From Flavobacterium sp. SH_e (GTDB lineage: Bacteria > Bacteroidota > Bacteroidia > Flavobacteriales > Flavobacteriaceae), in assembly GCF_025717045.1 (NCBI RefSeq), contig NZ_JAOVZN010000003.1:248001-312000 (forward strand): a DNA stretch of 64,000 bases, given 5' to 3'. This document shows positions 29,336 to 38,900 of the stretch, piece by piece (the stretch's first letter is position 1; each line of letters starts with the position of its first letter). Under the pieces are notes generated by a model, which saw nothing but the letters and a program-made list of their open reading frames with translations, had not been told where the DNA came from and made no database searches. Made by a program: the position numbers and the translations under genes.

Positions 29336-30559
29336 ATGGATAAAATTAGAATCGCCGTTCGAAAATTCGATCCCTTCGAAAGCACACTGGAAAAGCTGTG
29401 GGATGCTTTCTGTCTTCAAAATGATATTCAAATTGAAGCCGAAATGATTCCAATGGAACTTCATGAATTGTATGAAACCACAATTTCTAAAAAAGGCTTA
29501 AAAGAAGGAAAATGGGATATTGCGCACATCAACACCGACTGGATTTTTGATGCTGTACACGAAAAAGCGGTTCAAGATTTATATCCTTTTATAGCCGAAA
29601 ATCCGCCAGAGAATTATCCTTACGGTTGGCATAAATCGCTTTTGCATTTACAAAAACTCGATAATGGAACGTACGGACTCCCTTTTCACGACGGACCAGA
29701 ATGTCTGATTTACAGAAAAGACTTATTCGAAAACCAAACTGAAAAAGAGAATTTCAAAAAGCAATTTGGGTACGAACTTTCAACACCAAAAACTTGGAAA
29801 GAATTTGTTGAAATTGCAACTTTCTTTAATCGCCCAGAACAAAATTTATACGGCAGTATTTTTGCCAATTATCCAGATGGACACAATATGGTTTTTGATT
29901 TCTGCCTGCAATTGTGGACTCGCGGAGGTTCACTAATCAATAATAAAAATCAAATTTGCATCGATAGCGAAGCAGCAGTTCAAGCTTTAGATTTTTATCG
30001 AAAAATTGTCAATAATAAAAATGCAGTTCACCCAAAATCTAAGGAATTTGGTTCAGTTGAAGCTGGTTTGGCTTTCGCCGAAGGACAAGCTGCAATGGCA
30101 ATCAATTGGTTCGGATTTGCTTCAATGGCGGAAGTGATTGAAGAATCGAAAGTAAAAGGTAAAATCGACATTACTTCTCTCCCATCCGATCCAAATCATA
30201 AAACGGCTTCTTTGAATGTATATTGGTTATACACAATTGGTTCAGGAAGCAAACACAAAAAATTAGCTTACGATTTTCTGCGTTTTGCCACCACTGCAAA
30301 AAGCGACAAATTGTTGACAAAAGAAGGCGGAATTGGTTGCAGAAAATCAACTTGGAAAGATGAAGAAATCAATACTTTGATTCCTTTTTATCATAAATTG
30401 GAAATGCTTCACGAAAATGCTTTGACATTACCACAAACTCCAATTTGGCCAAAGGTTTGCGAATTTATAGACCACATGGTTTTAAAAGCCATTAATAGTG
30501 ATATTCCTTCGGCACAATTATTAGAAGAAACACAGATTAATATTCAAAAAATAGAATAG
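29336..30559 (+). CDS. Solute-binding-protein-like protein without signal peptide (2)
   Basis: This 407-residue protein has the layout of carbohydrate solute-binding proteins: WDIAHINTDWIFDAVHEKAV, LPFHDGPECLIYRKDLFE, a TPKTWKEFVEIATFF hinge segment, and AFAEGQAAMAINWFGFA. The beginning MDKIRIAVRKFDPFESTLEK is charged and lacks any signal peptide. It is divergent from the first solute-binding-like protein in sequence. It starts one base after the second CoA-transferase and two bases before the Gfo/Idh gene, so it is embedded in a metabolic operon, not a transport operon. Function is not known; the missing secretion signal is read directly from the sequence. Confidence 0.8.
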   Translation: MDKIRIAVRKFDPFESTLEKLWDAFCLQNDIQIEAEMIPMELHELYETTISKKGLKEGKWDIAHINTDWIFDAVHEKAVQDLYPFIAENPPENYPYGWHKSLLHLQKLDNGTYGLPFHDGPECLIYRKDLFENQTEKENFKKQFGYELSTPKTWKEFVEIATFFNRPEQNLYGSIFANYPDGHNMVFDFCLQLWTRGGSLINNKNQICIDSEAAVQALDFYRKIVNNKNAVHPKSKEFGSVEAGLAFAEGQAAMAINWFGFASMAEVIEESKVKGKIDITSLPSDPNHKTASLNVYWLYTIGSGSKHKKLAYDFLRFATTAKSDKLLTKEGGIGCRKSTWKDEEINTLIPFYHKLEMLHENALTLPQTPIWPKVCEFIDHMVLKAINSDIPSAQLLEETQINIQKIE

Positions 30560-30561
30560 AT

Positions 30562-31635
30562 ATGAATATTCCATATAAACCTTTATTACCCGAAACAAAA
30601 CAGCCTATTATCATTATCGGGGCAAGCGGTATTGTAAAAGATGCGCATCTTCCTGCTTACGAAATGGCTGGTTTTAAAGTTTTTGGTATTACAAATAGAA
30701 CGATTTCAAAAGCACATGATTTAGCAAAAGAATTCAAAATCGAACACGTTTTTGAAAACGTTGCTGCTGCAGTTAAAAATGCCCCTTCAAACGCTGTTTA
30801 TGACATTACGGTTTTGCCTGATCAATACATCGAAATTCTAGAGCAATTGCCAGATGGAGCTGCAGTTTTGATTCAGAAACCAATGGGTAATGATTTAACT
30901 CAGGCTCGCGAAATTGTAGCTGTTTGCGAAAGAAAAAACTTGGTTGCTGCGATTAATTTTCAATTAAGGTTTGCTTCGTTTGTAAGTGCTGCACGTTATT
31001 TAATCAACGAAGGGATTTTGGGCCAGCTATACGATTTTGAATTCAAAGTAACTGTAAATACTCCTTGGGAATTGTTTCCGTTAATTAAAGAACATCCAAG
31101 ATTGGAGATTCTTTTTCACAGTGTTCATTATATCGATTGTATTCGCTCTTTCCTAGGAAATCCTAAAGGTGTAATGGCTAAAACAGCTAAACATCCGCTT
31201 AAAAAATTATCTTCAAGCAGATCTACGATTATTTTAGATTATGGCGAAGATATGCATGTGGTTATTAATACGAATCACGACCATCATTTTGGGCCAAAAC
31301 ACGAAGAAAGCTATATCAAATGGGAAGGAACAAAAGGCGCTGTTAGAGCAAAAATGGGCTTGCTGATGAACTATCCCGACGGTCTTCCTGACGTTTTTGA
31401 ATATGCTTTACCAATAAAAGAAGGCGAAAATGAATACCAATGGACAGAAGTTAAATTGGAAGGTTCGTGGTTTCCTGAAGCTTTTATTGGTGCAATGTCA
31501 AATCTGATGCGCTATAAAGAAGGTTCTGATGAAAAATTATCAGCTAGCGTGCAAGATGTTTTAGGAACAATGAAAGTTGTGGAAGCTTGCTATATCAGCA
31601 GTAAAAATGGTGGAATTTCTTTTGATGAAGTGTAA
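30562..31635 (+). CDS. Gfo/Idh/MocA-family oxidoreductase
   Basis: This 357-residue NAD(P)-dependent oxidoreductase family protein has Rossmann loop IIIGASGIVKDAHLPAYE (residues 17-34) and the motif LIQKPMGND (about 108), with Gln replacing the usual Glu of EKP but Lys kept. HSVHYIDCIRSFLG lies in the substrate domain. It is likely to act on a sugar, lactone or aldonate. It lies two bases after the second solute-binding-like gene and 109 bases before the MaoC gene, the longest gap between metabolic genes of this operon. Confidence 0.85.
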   Translation: MNIPYKPLLPETKQPIIIIGASGIVKDAHLPAYEMAGFKVFGITNRTISKAHDLAKEFKIEHVFENVAAAVKNAPSNAVYDITVLPDQYIEILEQLPDGAAVLIQKPMGNDLTQAREIVAVCERKNLVAAINFQLRFASFVSAARYLINEGILGQLYDFEFKVTVNTPWELFPLIKEHPRLEILFHSVHYIDCIRSFLGNPKGVMAKTAKHPLKKLSSSRSTIILDYGEDMHVVINTNHDHHFGPKHEESYIKWEGTKGAVRAKMGLLMNYPDGLPDVFEYALPIKEGENEYQWTEVKLEGSWFPEAFIGAMSNLMRYKEGSDEKLSASVQDVLGTMKVVEACYISSKNGGISFDEV

Positions 31636-31693
31636 TTAAAACACTATATTTCAAAACCAAAAAACAAAATTTTAGTCCTCTTCAAAACAAACG

Positions 31694-31701
31694 TAATTTT
31701 G
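31694..31701 (+). promoter_or_regulatory. Possible internal promoter before the MaoC gene
   Basis: TAATTTTG fits TAnnTTTG and is 44 bases upstream of the MaoC start in a 109-base gap. No TTG is at the right -33 distance, so it is weak. Confidence 0.3.
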
Positions 31702-31744
31702 ACATTTATTTGAAAGAGTAAGACGAATAAAAAGTAATTAAATT

Positions 31745-32188
31745 ATGTATTTCAAATCGACTTTTTTCGAAGATTATACCATCGACGATAAACGAATAAC
31801 GGTTGGCAGAACGATAACAGAAACTGATTTTGTAGTTCACGCCGGACACACGGGAGATTTCTTCCCACACCACATGGACGAAGAATGGTGTAAAACACAA
31901 CCTTTCGGCCAAAGAATTGCACACGGAACCATGGTTTTCAGTATCGGAATCGGTTTGACTGCATCAGAAATAAATCCAGAAGCTTTTTCAAGAGGGTACG
32001 ACAGAATGCGTTTTGTAAAACCTGTTCATATTGGCGATACAATCCATTCTGAAATTACTATTTCTGAAAAAGGCGAAGCTAAAAATCCAGAAATGGGCGC
32101 TGTCACAGAGCATGTAGAAATCATTAATCAACGCGGTGAAATCGTTTTGGTTTGTGATCACTTGCTTTTTGTGAAAAGAAGATCCTAA
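31745..32188 (+). CDS. MaoC-like (R)-hydratase
   Basis: This is a 147-residue hot-dog fold protein. The hydratase-2 motif appears as [13 protein letters not shown]: the catalytic Asp and His of GDxNPxH are kept, but Phe replaces the Asn. The [17 protein letters not shown] segment is typical of the central helix region. Family members add or remove water on enoyl-CoA thioesters, so a hydratase beside two CoA-transferases suggests a CoA-thioester pathway such as that for mesaconyl- or methylfumaryl-like acids. It is a single-domain protein, probably a dimer. Confidence 0.85.
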   Translation: MYFKSTFFEDYTIDDKRITVGRTITETDFVVHAGHTGDFFPHHMDEEWCKTQPFGQRIAHGTMVFSIGIGLTASEINPEAFSRGYDRMRFVKPVHIGDTIHSEITISEKGEAKNPEMGAVTEHVEIINQRGEIVLVCDHLLFVKRRS

Positions 32189-32317
32189 GATACTAAGTTG
32201 CTAAGATTCTAAGTTTTTAAATACTTTGTGTTTTAGCAACTCCACAAGATTATTTTAAAGCCTTTAATTAAATCTCTTAAAATCGTTAAAAAAGACTTAG
32301 AATCTTAGAACCTAAAA
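32180..32317. repeat. Inverted repeat of CTAAGAT/ATCTTAG words
   Basis: On the left, CCTAAGATACTAAGTTGCTA and AGATTCTAAGTTTTT; on the right, GACTTAGAATCTTAGAACCT. The arms are imperfect complements. It occupies the gap between the MaoC stop and the permease start and overlaps the last MaoC codons slightly. Confidence 0.65.
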
Positions 32318-32343
32318 AAATAAAAACAAAAACTATCTAAACA

Positions 32344-33648
32344 ATGCAAATTACAAACCAAGCTGGCGATCAACACGAAGTGCCGACAGAAGGCGGAAAA
32401 GGAAATCAATACCTTTTGCCTTTTATTTTAGTTACATGCCTATTTTTTCTATGGGGAATGGCCCATAATCTTGATTCTGTATTGATTCCGCACTTGAAAA
32501 AAGCGTGCGAATTAAACAATCGCCAATCTACTCTTATCGATACTTCTGTATTCTTTGCTTATTTTATCATGGCAATTCCAGCTGGAATGCTGATTAAAAG
32601 GTTTGGTTACAAAAACAGTATTATCACAGGTTTATTAGTTTTTGCAATTGGAGCATTTTTATTTGTTCCTGCGGCTAATACTAGAACTTATGAATTATTC
32701 TTATTTGCTTTGTTTGTAATTGGTTGCGGATTAACCATTTTAGAAACCAGTGCCAATCCGTACGCTGCGATTTTAGGGCCAGCTGAATCTTCTTCAAAAA
32801 GATTGAATTTAGCTGCTTCTTTCAACGGATTAGCAGCAATGGTAGCGCCAATAGTGGGTTCATTATTTATTCTTTCTGGAACAAATCATACAAAAGAACA
32901 AATGGCGGCAATGCCAGAAGCAGAAAAAGCAGCTTATTTATTAGGAGAAGCAGCTTCTGTTAAAATGCCTTATATTGTTTTAGGAAGTATTTTGGTTTTA
33001 GTAGCAATTATATTTTATTTTGTGCAATTGCCTTCAATGAAAGCTACTCACGCTGAGGCTGAAATTAAACCAGGTTTTTTCTCTGTTTTAAAATTTAGAC
33101 ATTTAAGCTGGGGAGTTGCAGCGCAATTTTTCTATGTTGGAGCACAAGTTTGTATTACAAGTTTCTTTATCAGAATTGCACAGCAAGGCGCTGGATTAGA
33201 CGAAAAAACAGCTGGATATTACTTAGGAATTTATGGTTTCCTTTTTATGGCGGGACGTTTTATTGGAACTTTCTTTTTAAGGTTTGTAAAAGATTATCTT
33301 TTGCTTTCTATCTATTGTGTAGTGAGCGTGTTACTTTGTCTAGTAGCAATCTATGGCTCTGGAATTGTGGTAATTTATGCACTTGGAGGAATCGGGTTCT
33401 TTATGTCAATTATGTTCCCAACTATTTTCTCTTTAGGAATTAAAGGCCTAAAATCGAATACAGAAACAGGATCTTCTTGGTTAGTAATGTCAATTGTTGG
33501 TGGAGCTATTATTCCTTACGGAATGGGAACTTTAATCGACATGAATCACGATGATATTCAGTCAGGATATATTATTCCGTTGGTTTGTTTCTTGATTATT
33601 CTTTCTTTTGGAGCTTACGGACATAAAGTAAAAGCTGTTTCAGAATAA
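32344..33648 (+). CDS. fucP: FucP-type L-fucose:proton symporter
   Basis: This is a 434-residue MFS transporter with twelve expected membrane helices. Typical FucP signatures are FLWGMAHNLDSVLIPHLKKA, FFAYFIMAIPAGMLIKRFGY and ETSANPYAAILGP. It is expected to import L-fucose or a similar 6-deoxy or pentose sugar. It follows the MaoC gene after a repeat-bearing gap of 155 bases and ends just before a bidirectional terminator. Together with the lactonase and FAH genes it favours L-fucose as the pathway substrate, though family members also move other sugars. Confidence 0.85.
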   Translation: MQITNQAGDQHEVPTEGGKGNQYLLPFILVTCLFFLWGMAHNLDSVLIPHLKKACELNNRQSTLIDTSVFFAYFIMAIPAGMLIKRFGYKNSIITGLLVFAIGAFLFVPAANTRTYELFLFALFVIGCGLTILETSANPYAAILGPAESSSKRLNLAASFNGLAAMVAPIVGSLFILSGTNHTKEQMAAMPEAEKAAYLLGEAASVKMPYIVLGSILVLVAIIFYFVQLPSMKATHAEAEIKPGFFSVLKFRHLSWGVAAQFFYVGAQVCITSFFIRIAQQGAGLDEKTAGYYLGIYGFLFMAGRFIGTFFLRFVKDYLLLSIYCVVSVLLCLVAIYGSGIVVIYALGGIGFFMSIMFPTIFSLGIKGLKSNTETGSSWLVMSIVGGAIIPYGMGTLIDMNHDDIQSGYIIPLVCFLIILSFGAYGHKVKAVSE

Positions 33649-33669
33649 TTTTAGAAATCATATAAAATC

Positions 33670-33696
33670 AAAAACGCCTCCAATTGGAGGCGTTTT
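33670..33696. terminator. Bidirectional terminator after the fucP-like gene
   Basis: AAAACGCCTCCAATTGGAGG followed by CGTTTT is a perfect self-complementary hairpin with A/T flanks. It lies between converging transcripts. Confidence 0.9.
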
Positions 33697-33714
33697 CTTT
33701 AGTCATGTTTAAGA

Positions 33715-34206
33715 TTAATGGTTTTTTCCATTAGAGTGATCGTGGTCTTTGTTTGCTGACTGTTGTTTGGAGTTATTATTTTCTTTTCCTTTATTATTTC
33801 CTTTGCTGTTTCCGTTGTTGCCTTTTGGTTTTTCTCCTCTATTTTTTTGAGGTTTTCCTTGGTAACCTTTTGGATAACTGGCTCTGTGTTTTGTATGGTA
33901 TTTATAAGGAGTGTCTCCTTTGTAATCATTTAAAACCACTTTATAACCTGAATACAAATCATATTGTCTGCAGTTTGCAGGAAGTTTTTTATCACGAGTC
34001 CATTTTCCGTTGCTCTCGTAGATAAACACACTTTGATTTACATCATAATATACATCAATATCTGGCAGATAATAATATCTGCTGTCGTCCTTACCTTGTG
34101 GTCCCCAATTTGGAGGAGTGCCAATATTAACATTGATTGAAACTTGTTGGGCATGAGCAAAAAATACACTCATAAATAGCACTGAGGCGAATACTAACTT
34201 TTTCAT
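33715..34206 (-). CDS. Secreted protein with basic low-complexity tail, unknown function
   Basis: This 163-residue protein has a clear signal peptide (MKKLVFASVLFMSVFFAHAQ). A compact region (21-110) is rich in Tyr and Asp, with YYYLPDIDVYYDVNQSVFIY and a RDKKLPANCRQYDLYSGYKV segment. The last about 50 residues are Lys/Asn/Gly/Ser repeats ending NKDHDHSNGKNH. I do not recognise a characterised family; similar small exported proteins with disordered K/N/G tails occur in Flavobacterium. It is monocistronic between two terminators. Confidence 0.75.
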   Translation of the reverse strand: MKKLVFASVLFMSVFFAHAQQVSINVNIGTPPNWGPQGKDDSRYYYLPDIDVYYDVNQSVFIYESNGKWTRDKKLPANCRQYDLYSGYKVVLNDYKGDTPYKYHTKHRASYPKGYQGKPQKNRGEKPKGNNGNSKGNNKGKENNNSKQQSANKDHDHSNGKNH

Positions 34207-34562
34207 GTCTTTAGAATTAAATATTAATTTTAGTAGATATTAATCGAAAGTAATGCCAATATTTAAGCTTATAGCATTCATTATACAGAACCGCTGAACT
34301 AATCGACGAATAGTGTCTTTTTACCGACATAGCTTTTAAAAAAAATGCCTCATTTCTGAGGCATTTTTAAGTCATGTTTTCTTTTAATAGCGACCATAAT
34401 ACTGGATATAAAATGATCAATGTGGAACGATTACTAACTCACATATTTACGTATCCGTTTTTGGATAAATCAAAAGTAAATACAATTTATCATTATTAAA
34501 TAAAATTTAGACCAAAAGCATAATTGTAGCGACAAACGTACATTTTTAAGAAATTGAAAATA
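34207..34562. other. Intergenic region before the efflux operon end
   Basis: The region holds the leader of the minus-strand secreted-protein gene and a terminator-like hairpin (34341-34368). Nothing else was recognised. Confidence 0.6.
34341..34368 (-). terminator. Terminator downstream of the RND operon
   Basis: AAAAATGCCTCA / TGAGGCATTTTT forms a perfect stem with a 4-base loop, with an A-run on the plus-strand left side (a T-run on the minus strand). It is 195 bases after the outer-membrane gene's stop. Confidence 0.8.
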
Positions 34563-35966
34563 TTATTTCCAGCCTCCGCCTAACGCTCTATACAAATTAA
34601 TAACAGCTTGCAATTTCTGCAGATTATCTGCCACTCCACTTAATTGAGCTGCTAAAAGGTTTTGTTCTGATGTTAAAACGTCTGTATAATTGGTTGCAGA
34701 GCTATATTCTAAAAGCTCTTGAGTAAAGTCTACTGCTTTTTCTAAAGCTGCAATTTGTTTTGCTCTCGAATCTTCTTTTTCAACAGCCATTTGATACGAA
34801 TACAAAGCATTTGAAACTTCCTGACCCGCAACTAAAAGACTTTGCTGGAAACTATTGTATGCCTGTAATTGCTGAGACTGAGCTGTAGTTAATCTCAACT
34901 TATTTTTACCTTGATTAAAAATTGGCTGTGTTAATCCTCCAATAATCGAATAAAAAATAGAATTACTAAAGAAATCTTTCAATTCTAAATTTGAAAATCC
35001 TCCGCTTGCTGTCAGTGTCAAACTTGGATAGAAATATGTTTTAGCCAAATTTGTAGACTCAAATGCCACTCTGAAATTAAATTCTGCTTGGCGAACATCA
35101 GGACGATTGTTTAATAATTGAGCTGGCATTCCAATTGCAATTTTCTCAGGAATAATCTGCGTTCCTAAAACACCTCTATCAATTGGTCCAGGAGCTTGTC
35201 CTAACAAAATATTTAAAGCATTTTCTGTCTCACGGATATTTTGTTTTAAATCTGGAATTAAAACTTCTGCTGCATGCTGATTCGCTTCACTTTGAACTAC
35301 GGCCGCTCCAGTTACAATTGCACCTTCTTTTAACTCTTTAATTGTTTCTACATTTTCAATACGGCTTTTTAAAGTCTGCTCCGTAATTTCAAGCTGCTTA
35401 TCATAAGCTAACAGTAAGAAATAATTGTTTGCAATATCTGCAATCAATTGTGTTTGAACCGCTTGCTTTGCAGCATCAGAAGCTAAATATGTAGCCAAAG
35501 CTGCTCTTTTAGAACTGCTTAGTTTTCCCCAAACATCAATTTCCCAAGAAGTACTTACGCCTAATTTATAAGTTGTTGTTAAGGTATTGATATTAGCTCC
35601 ACCAAAATTTAAAGATGCTTCAGATTGTTTCGAATGTGTTGCACTAGCGTCCAATTGCAATGTTGGATAATAAGCTAACTTACTCTGACGCAAAGTAGCT
35701 CTTGCTTGCACAATATTCTCAATTGCATTTTTCAGATTCAAATTCTGATCTAATCCTTTTTGAATTAAAGCATTCAGTTTTTCATCTTTAAAAACAGTAT
35801 TCCAAGGCATATCTGCAATTGAAGTCGAATCTGTTGAAGACTCATCACGGTACAACTGATCTGTTTTTAAAGTTGTGGGGCGTTCGTATTTATTGGTAAC
35901 AGAGCACGCACTAATTAGTGCGGCTGTTATTACCAGTAAAATATATTTATTTGAACTATTCGTCAT
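34563..35966 (-). CDS. Outer-membrane efflux lipoprotein (NodT/OprM type)
   Basis: This 467-residue TolC-family channel subunit has a lipoprotein signal with Cys21 (LISAC). It carries two repeats of the long alpha-helical hairpin with beta-barrel strands (about 60-260 and 270-460), including the GMPAQLLNNRPDVRQAEF motif typical of the family. It forms the outer-membrane exit duct for the RND pump encoded just upstream (18-base gap). It is the last gene of a three-gene minus-strand operon: adaptor, pump, channel. Confidence 0.93.
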   Translation of the reverse strand: MTNSSNKYILLVITAALISACSVTNKYERPTTLKTDQLYRDESSTDSTSIADMPWNTVFKDEKLNALIQKGLDQNLNLKNAIENIVQARATLRQSKLAYYPTLQLDASATHSKQSEASLNFGGANINTLTTTYKLGVSTSWEIDVWGKLSSSKRAALATYLASDAAKQAVQTQLIADIANNYFLLLAYDKQLEITEQTLKSRIENVETIKELKEGAIVTGAAVVQSEANQHAAEVLIPDLKQNIRETENALNILLGQAPGPIDRGVLGTQIIPEKIAIGMPAQLLNNRPDVRQAEFNFRVAFESTNLAKTYFYPSLTLTASGGFSNLELKDFFSNSIFYSIIGGLTQPIFNQGKNKLRLTTAQSQQLQAYNSFQQSLLVAGQEVSNALYSYQMAVEKEDSRAKQIAALEKAVDFTQELLEYSSATNYTDVLTSEQNLLAAQLSGVADNLQKLQAVINLYRALGGGWK

Positions 35967-35984
35967 CTTTATTGTAATTAAATT

Positions 35985-38900
35985 TTACTCTTTGTGAGCT
36001 TCTATTAAATGAATTTCGTCTTCATCGTCATCTTCATCATCATAACCATCTTTTGCTGGTCCGCTTACTTTTTCTTGTAATGTTTGGAAAATGATAAACA
36101 ATACTGGAATTACGAAAACTCCTAAGATTGTACCAATTAACATACCTCCTACAGCTCCTGTCCCAATAGATTTATTACCAACAGCACCTGCTCCAGAAGC
36201 AAACATCAAAGGAACAAGTCCGAGAATAAAGGCGAAAGAGGTCATCAAAATTGGACGCAAACGTGCTACAGCTCCTTCAATCGCCGCTTGTACAATAGGC
36301 AAACCTTTACGTCTTCTGTCCAAAGCAAATTCGACAATCAAAATACCGTTCTTCGCCAAAAGTCCAATAAGCATGATTAAAGAAATCTGTAAGTAAATAT
36401 TACTATTCAATTTAAAAATAATCGAGAACAAATAGGCTCCTGCCAATCCAAACGGAATTGATAATAATACTGCGAATGGCAAAATATAACTTTCGTACTG
36501 CGCACTTAACAAGAAATAAACGAATACCAAACACAAGATGAAAATGAAAATTGTCTCACTTCCTGATGCTAATTCCTCACGCGTTAATCCAGAGAATTCA
36601 TAACCATAACCAGCAGGAAGATTTTCTGCAGCCACTTCCTGAATTGCTTTAATAGCATCTCCAGAACTGTAACCTGGTTTTGGTGCTCCTGTAATCGAAA
36701 TTGACGTAAACAAGTTAAATCTCGAAATAGATTCTGGTCCAAATACTCTTGTCATTTTTACAAACTCGGTAATTGGCGCCATATTTCCTGCACTGTTTCT
36801 AACGAATATTTTATTCAATCCCTCTGTATTAGCTCTAAATTCTGGAGCCGCCTGAACCATTACACGATACTGTTTTCCGAATTTGTTAAAATTCGAAGCG
36901 TACAATCCACCATAGTAACCTTGCATTGTTGACAGAATCGTATTTACAGAAACTCCAGCATCTTTCGCTTTCGCTAAATTAATATCCATCATATACTGAG
37001 GAAATCCAGGGTTGAATGGTGTCGTTGCGTATTGAATTTCAGGACGTTCTGCTAATTTTGCTAAGAACTCATTATTCACTTTATAAAACTCAGCAGTTGT
37101 ATGTCCTCCTTTATCCTGCAATTGGAATTCAAATCCGCCACTTTGTCCAAAACCTTGAATCGTTGGAGGCGAAATGAAGAAAATACTTGCCTCACGAATA
37201 CCGCTAGTTTTAGCAAAAAGCTGTCCGATTACATCATCAACACTTAATTCTCGCTCATCCCAAGGAAGCAATTTTACAATAACCATACTGTAAGCACTAC
37301 CCGCTCCAGCCGTAAAGTTCTGTCCAACGATTCGAAGTGTATTTTTAACTCCAGGAATAGTTTTCGCTATACTATCAACTCTTTTGGCAATAATATCTGA
37401 ACGCTCCATAGAAGCTGATGGCGGTAAACTAATATTCGCGAAAACAGTTCCCTGATCTTCCGAAGGAACGAAAGCCGAAGGTGTAGTTTTCATCATATAA
37501 ACCAAAGCCACACCAGCAATTACAATTGAAGCCAATGCAATCCATTTTTTCGCAGAAAGGAAACTTACTGAGCGTTTGTATCTTGCCGTAACATTATCGA
37601 ATGCAACGTTAAATGAAGTATAAAAACGCTGTAAATAACTTTTATGTTTATGATCGTCAGCATGCGGTTTCAATAAAAGCGCACATAAAGCTGGACTCAA
37701 AGTCAAGGCGTTTACTGCCGAAAGAATAATCGCAACTGCCAGTGTAATACCAAACTGTTTATAGAAAACTCCTGTAGATCCATTAATAAAGGTTACCGGA
37801 ATAAATACCGCCGCCATTACCAAAGTAATCGAAATAATCGCTCCCGAAATTTCGTCCATCGCATGAATCGTCGCTTTTTTTGCCGATTTATATCCGTGAT
37901 CAAGTTTGGCGTGTACCGCCTCAACTACCACAATTGCATCATCGACCACAATACCAATGGCGAGTACCATTGCAAAAAGCGTTAATAAGTTAATCGTAAA
38001 TCCGAATAAATTCAGGAAGAAAAACGTACCTACAATCGCAACTGGAACCGCAATTGCCGGAATTAAAGTCGATCTAAAATCCTGAAGGAAAATAAATACT
38101 ACGATGAAAACCAATATAAAAGCTTCAATCAAAGTGTGAATTACTTTCTCAATAGAAGCATCTAGATTTTCGTTGACATCCACCATAATGGTATATTTCA
38201 TACCTTTTGGAAAACTCTTTGCTGCTTCTTCAATCAGTTTTTTAGAATTGATGATTACATCACGCGCATTAGATCCTGGAGTCTGGCTAATTGCCATTGC
38301 TGCCGATTCTACGCCGTTTGTTTTAATAGTTGATGAATAACTTAAAGACCCCAGCTCTACTTTAGCCACATCTTTAAGTCTCAACATTTGTCCGTTTCCA
38401 ACAGATTTGATAATGATGTTTTCAAATTCCTGAGCGCTTGTTAAACGCCCTTTATATTTGATTACATATTGAAAAGCCTGATTCCCGTTCTCACCAAATT
38501 TACCTGGTGCGGCTTCGATATTCTGTTCTGCCAAAGCTGTAGAAATATCACTTGGAATCAATTTATATTGCTGCATTACGTCTGGTTTCAGCCAGATTCT
38601 CATAGAGTAATCTTTTGAACCAAAAACAGTTACATCACCTACTCCAACTACACGCTGAATTTGTGGTACAAGGTTAATCTTGGCATAATTTTGAAGAAAC
38701 GTCTGATCGTAAGCTTTATCATCACTGTATAAAGAGAAAATCAACAAGTTACTACTCTGGCTTTTTGTAACAGTAACCCCTGCCTGAGTTACCTCTACAG
38801 GTAGTAAACTTGTTGCTCTCGAAACCCTGTTTTGAACGTTTACAGCTGCTAAATCAGGATTGGTTCCCACTTTAAAGAAAACTTTTATAGAAGCATTTCC

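Noticed and set aside
25902..30559. An ABC sugar-import operon
   Set aside because: Both binding-protein-like products lack signal peptides and no permease or ATPase gene is nearby; the neighbours are CoA-transferases and an oxidoreductase.
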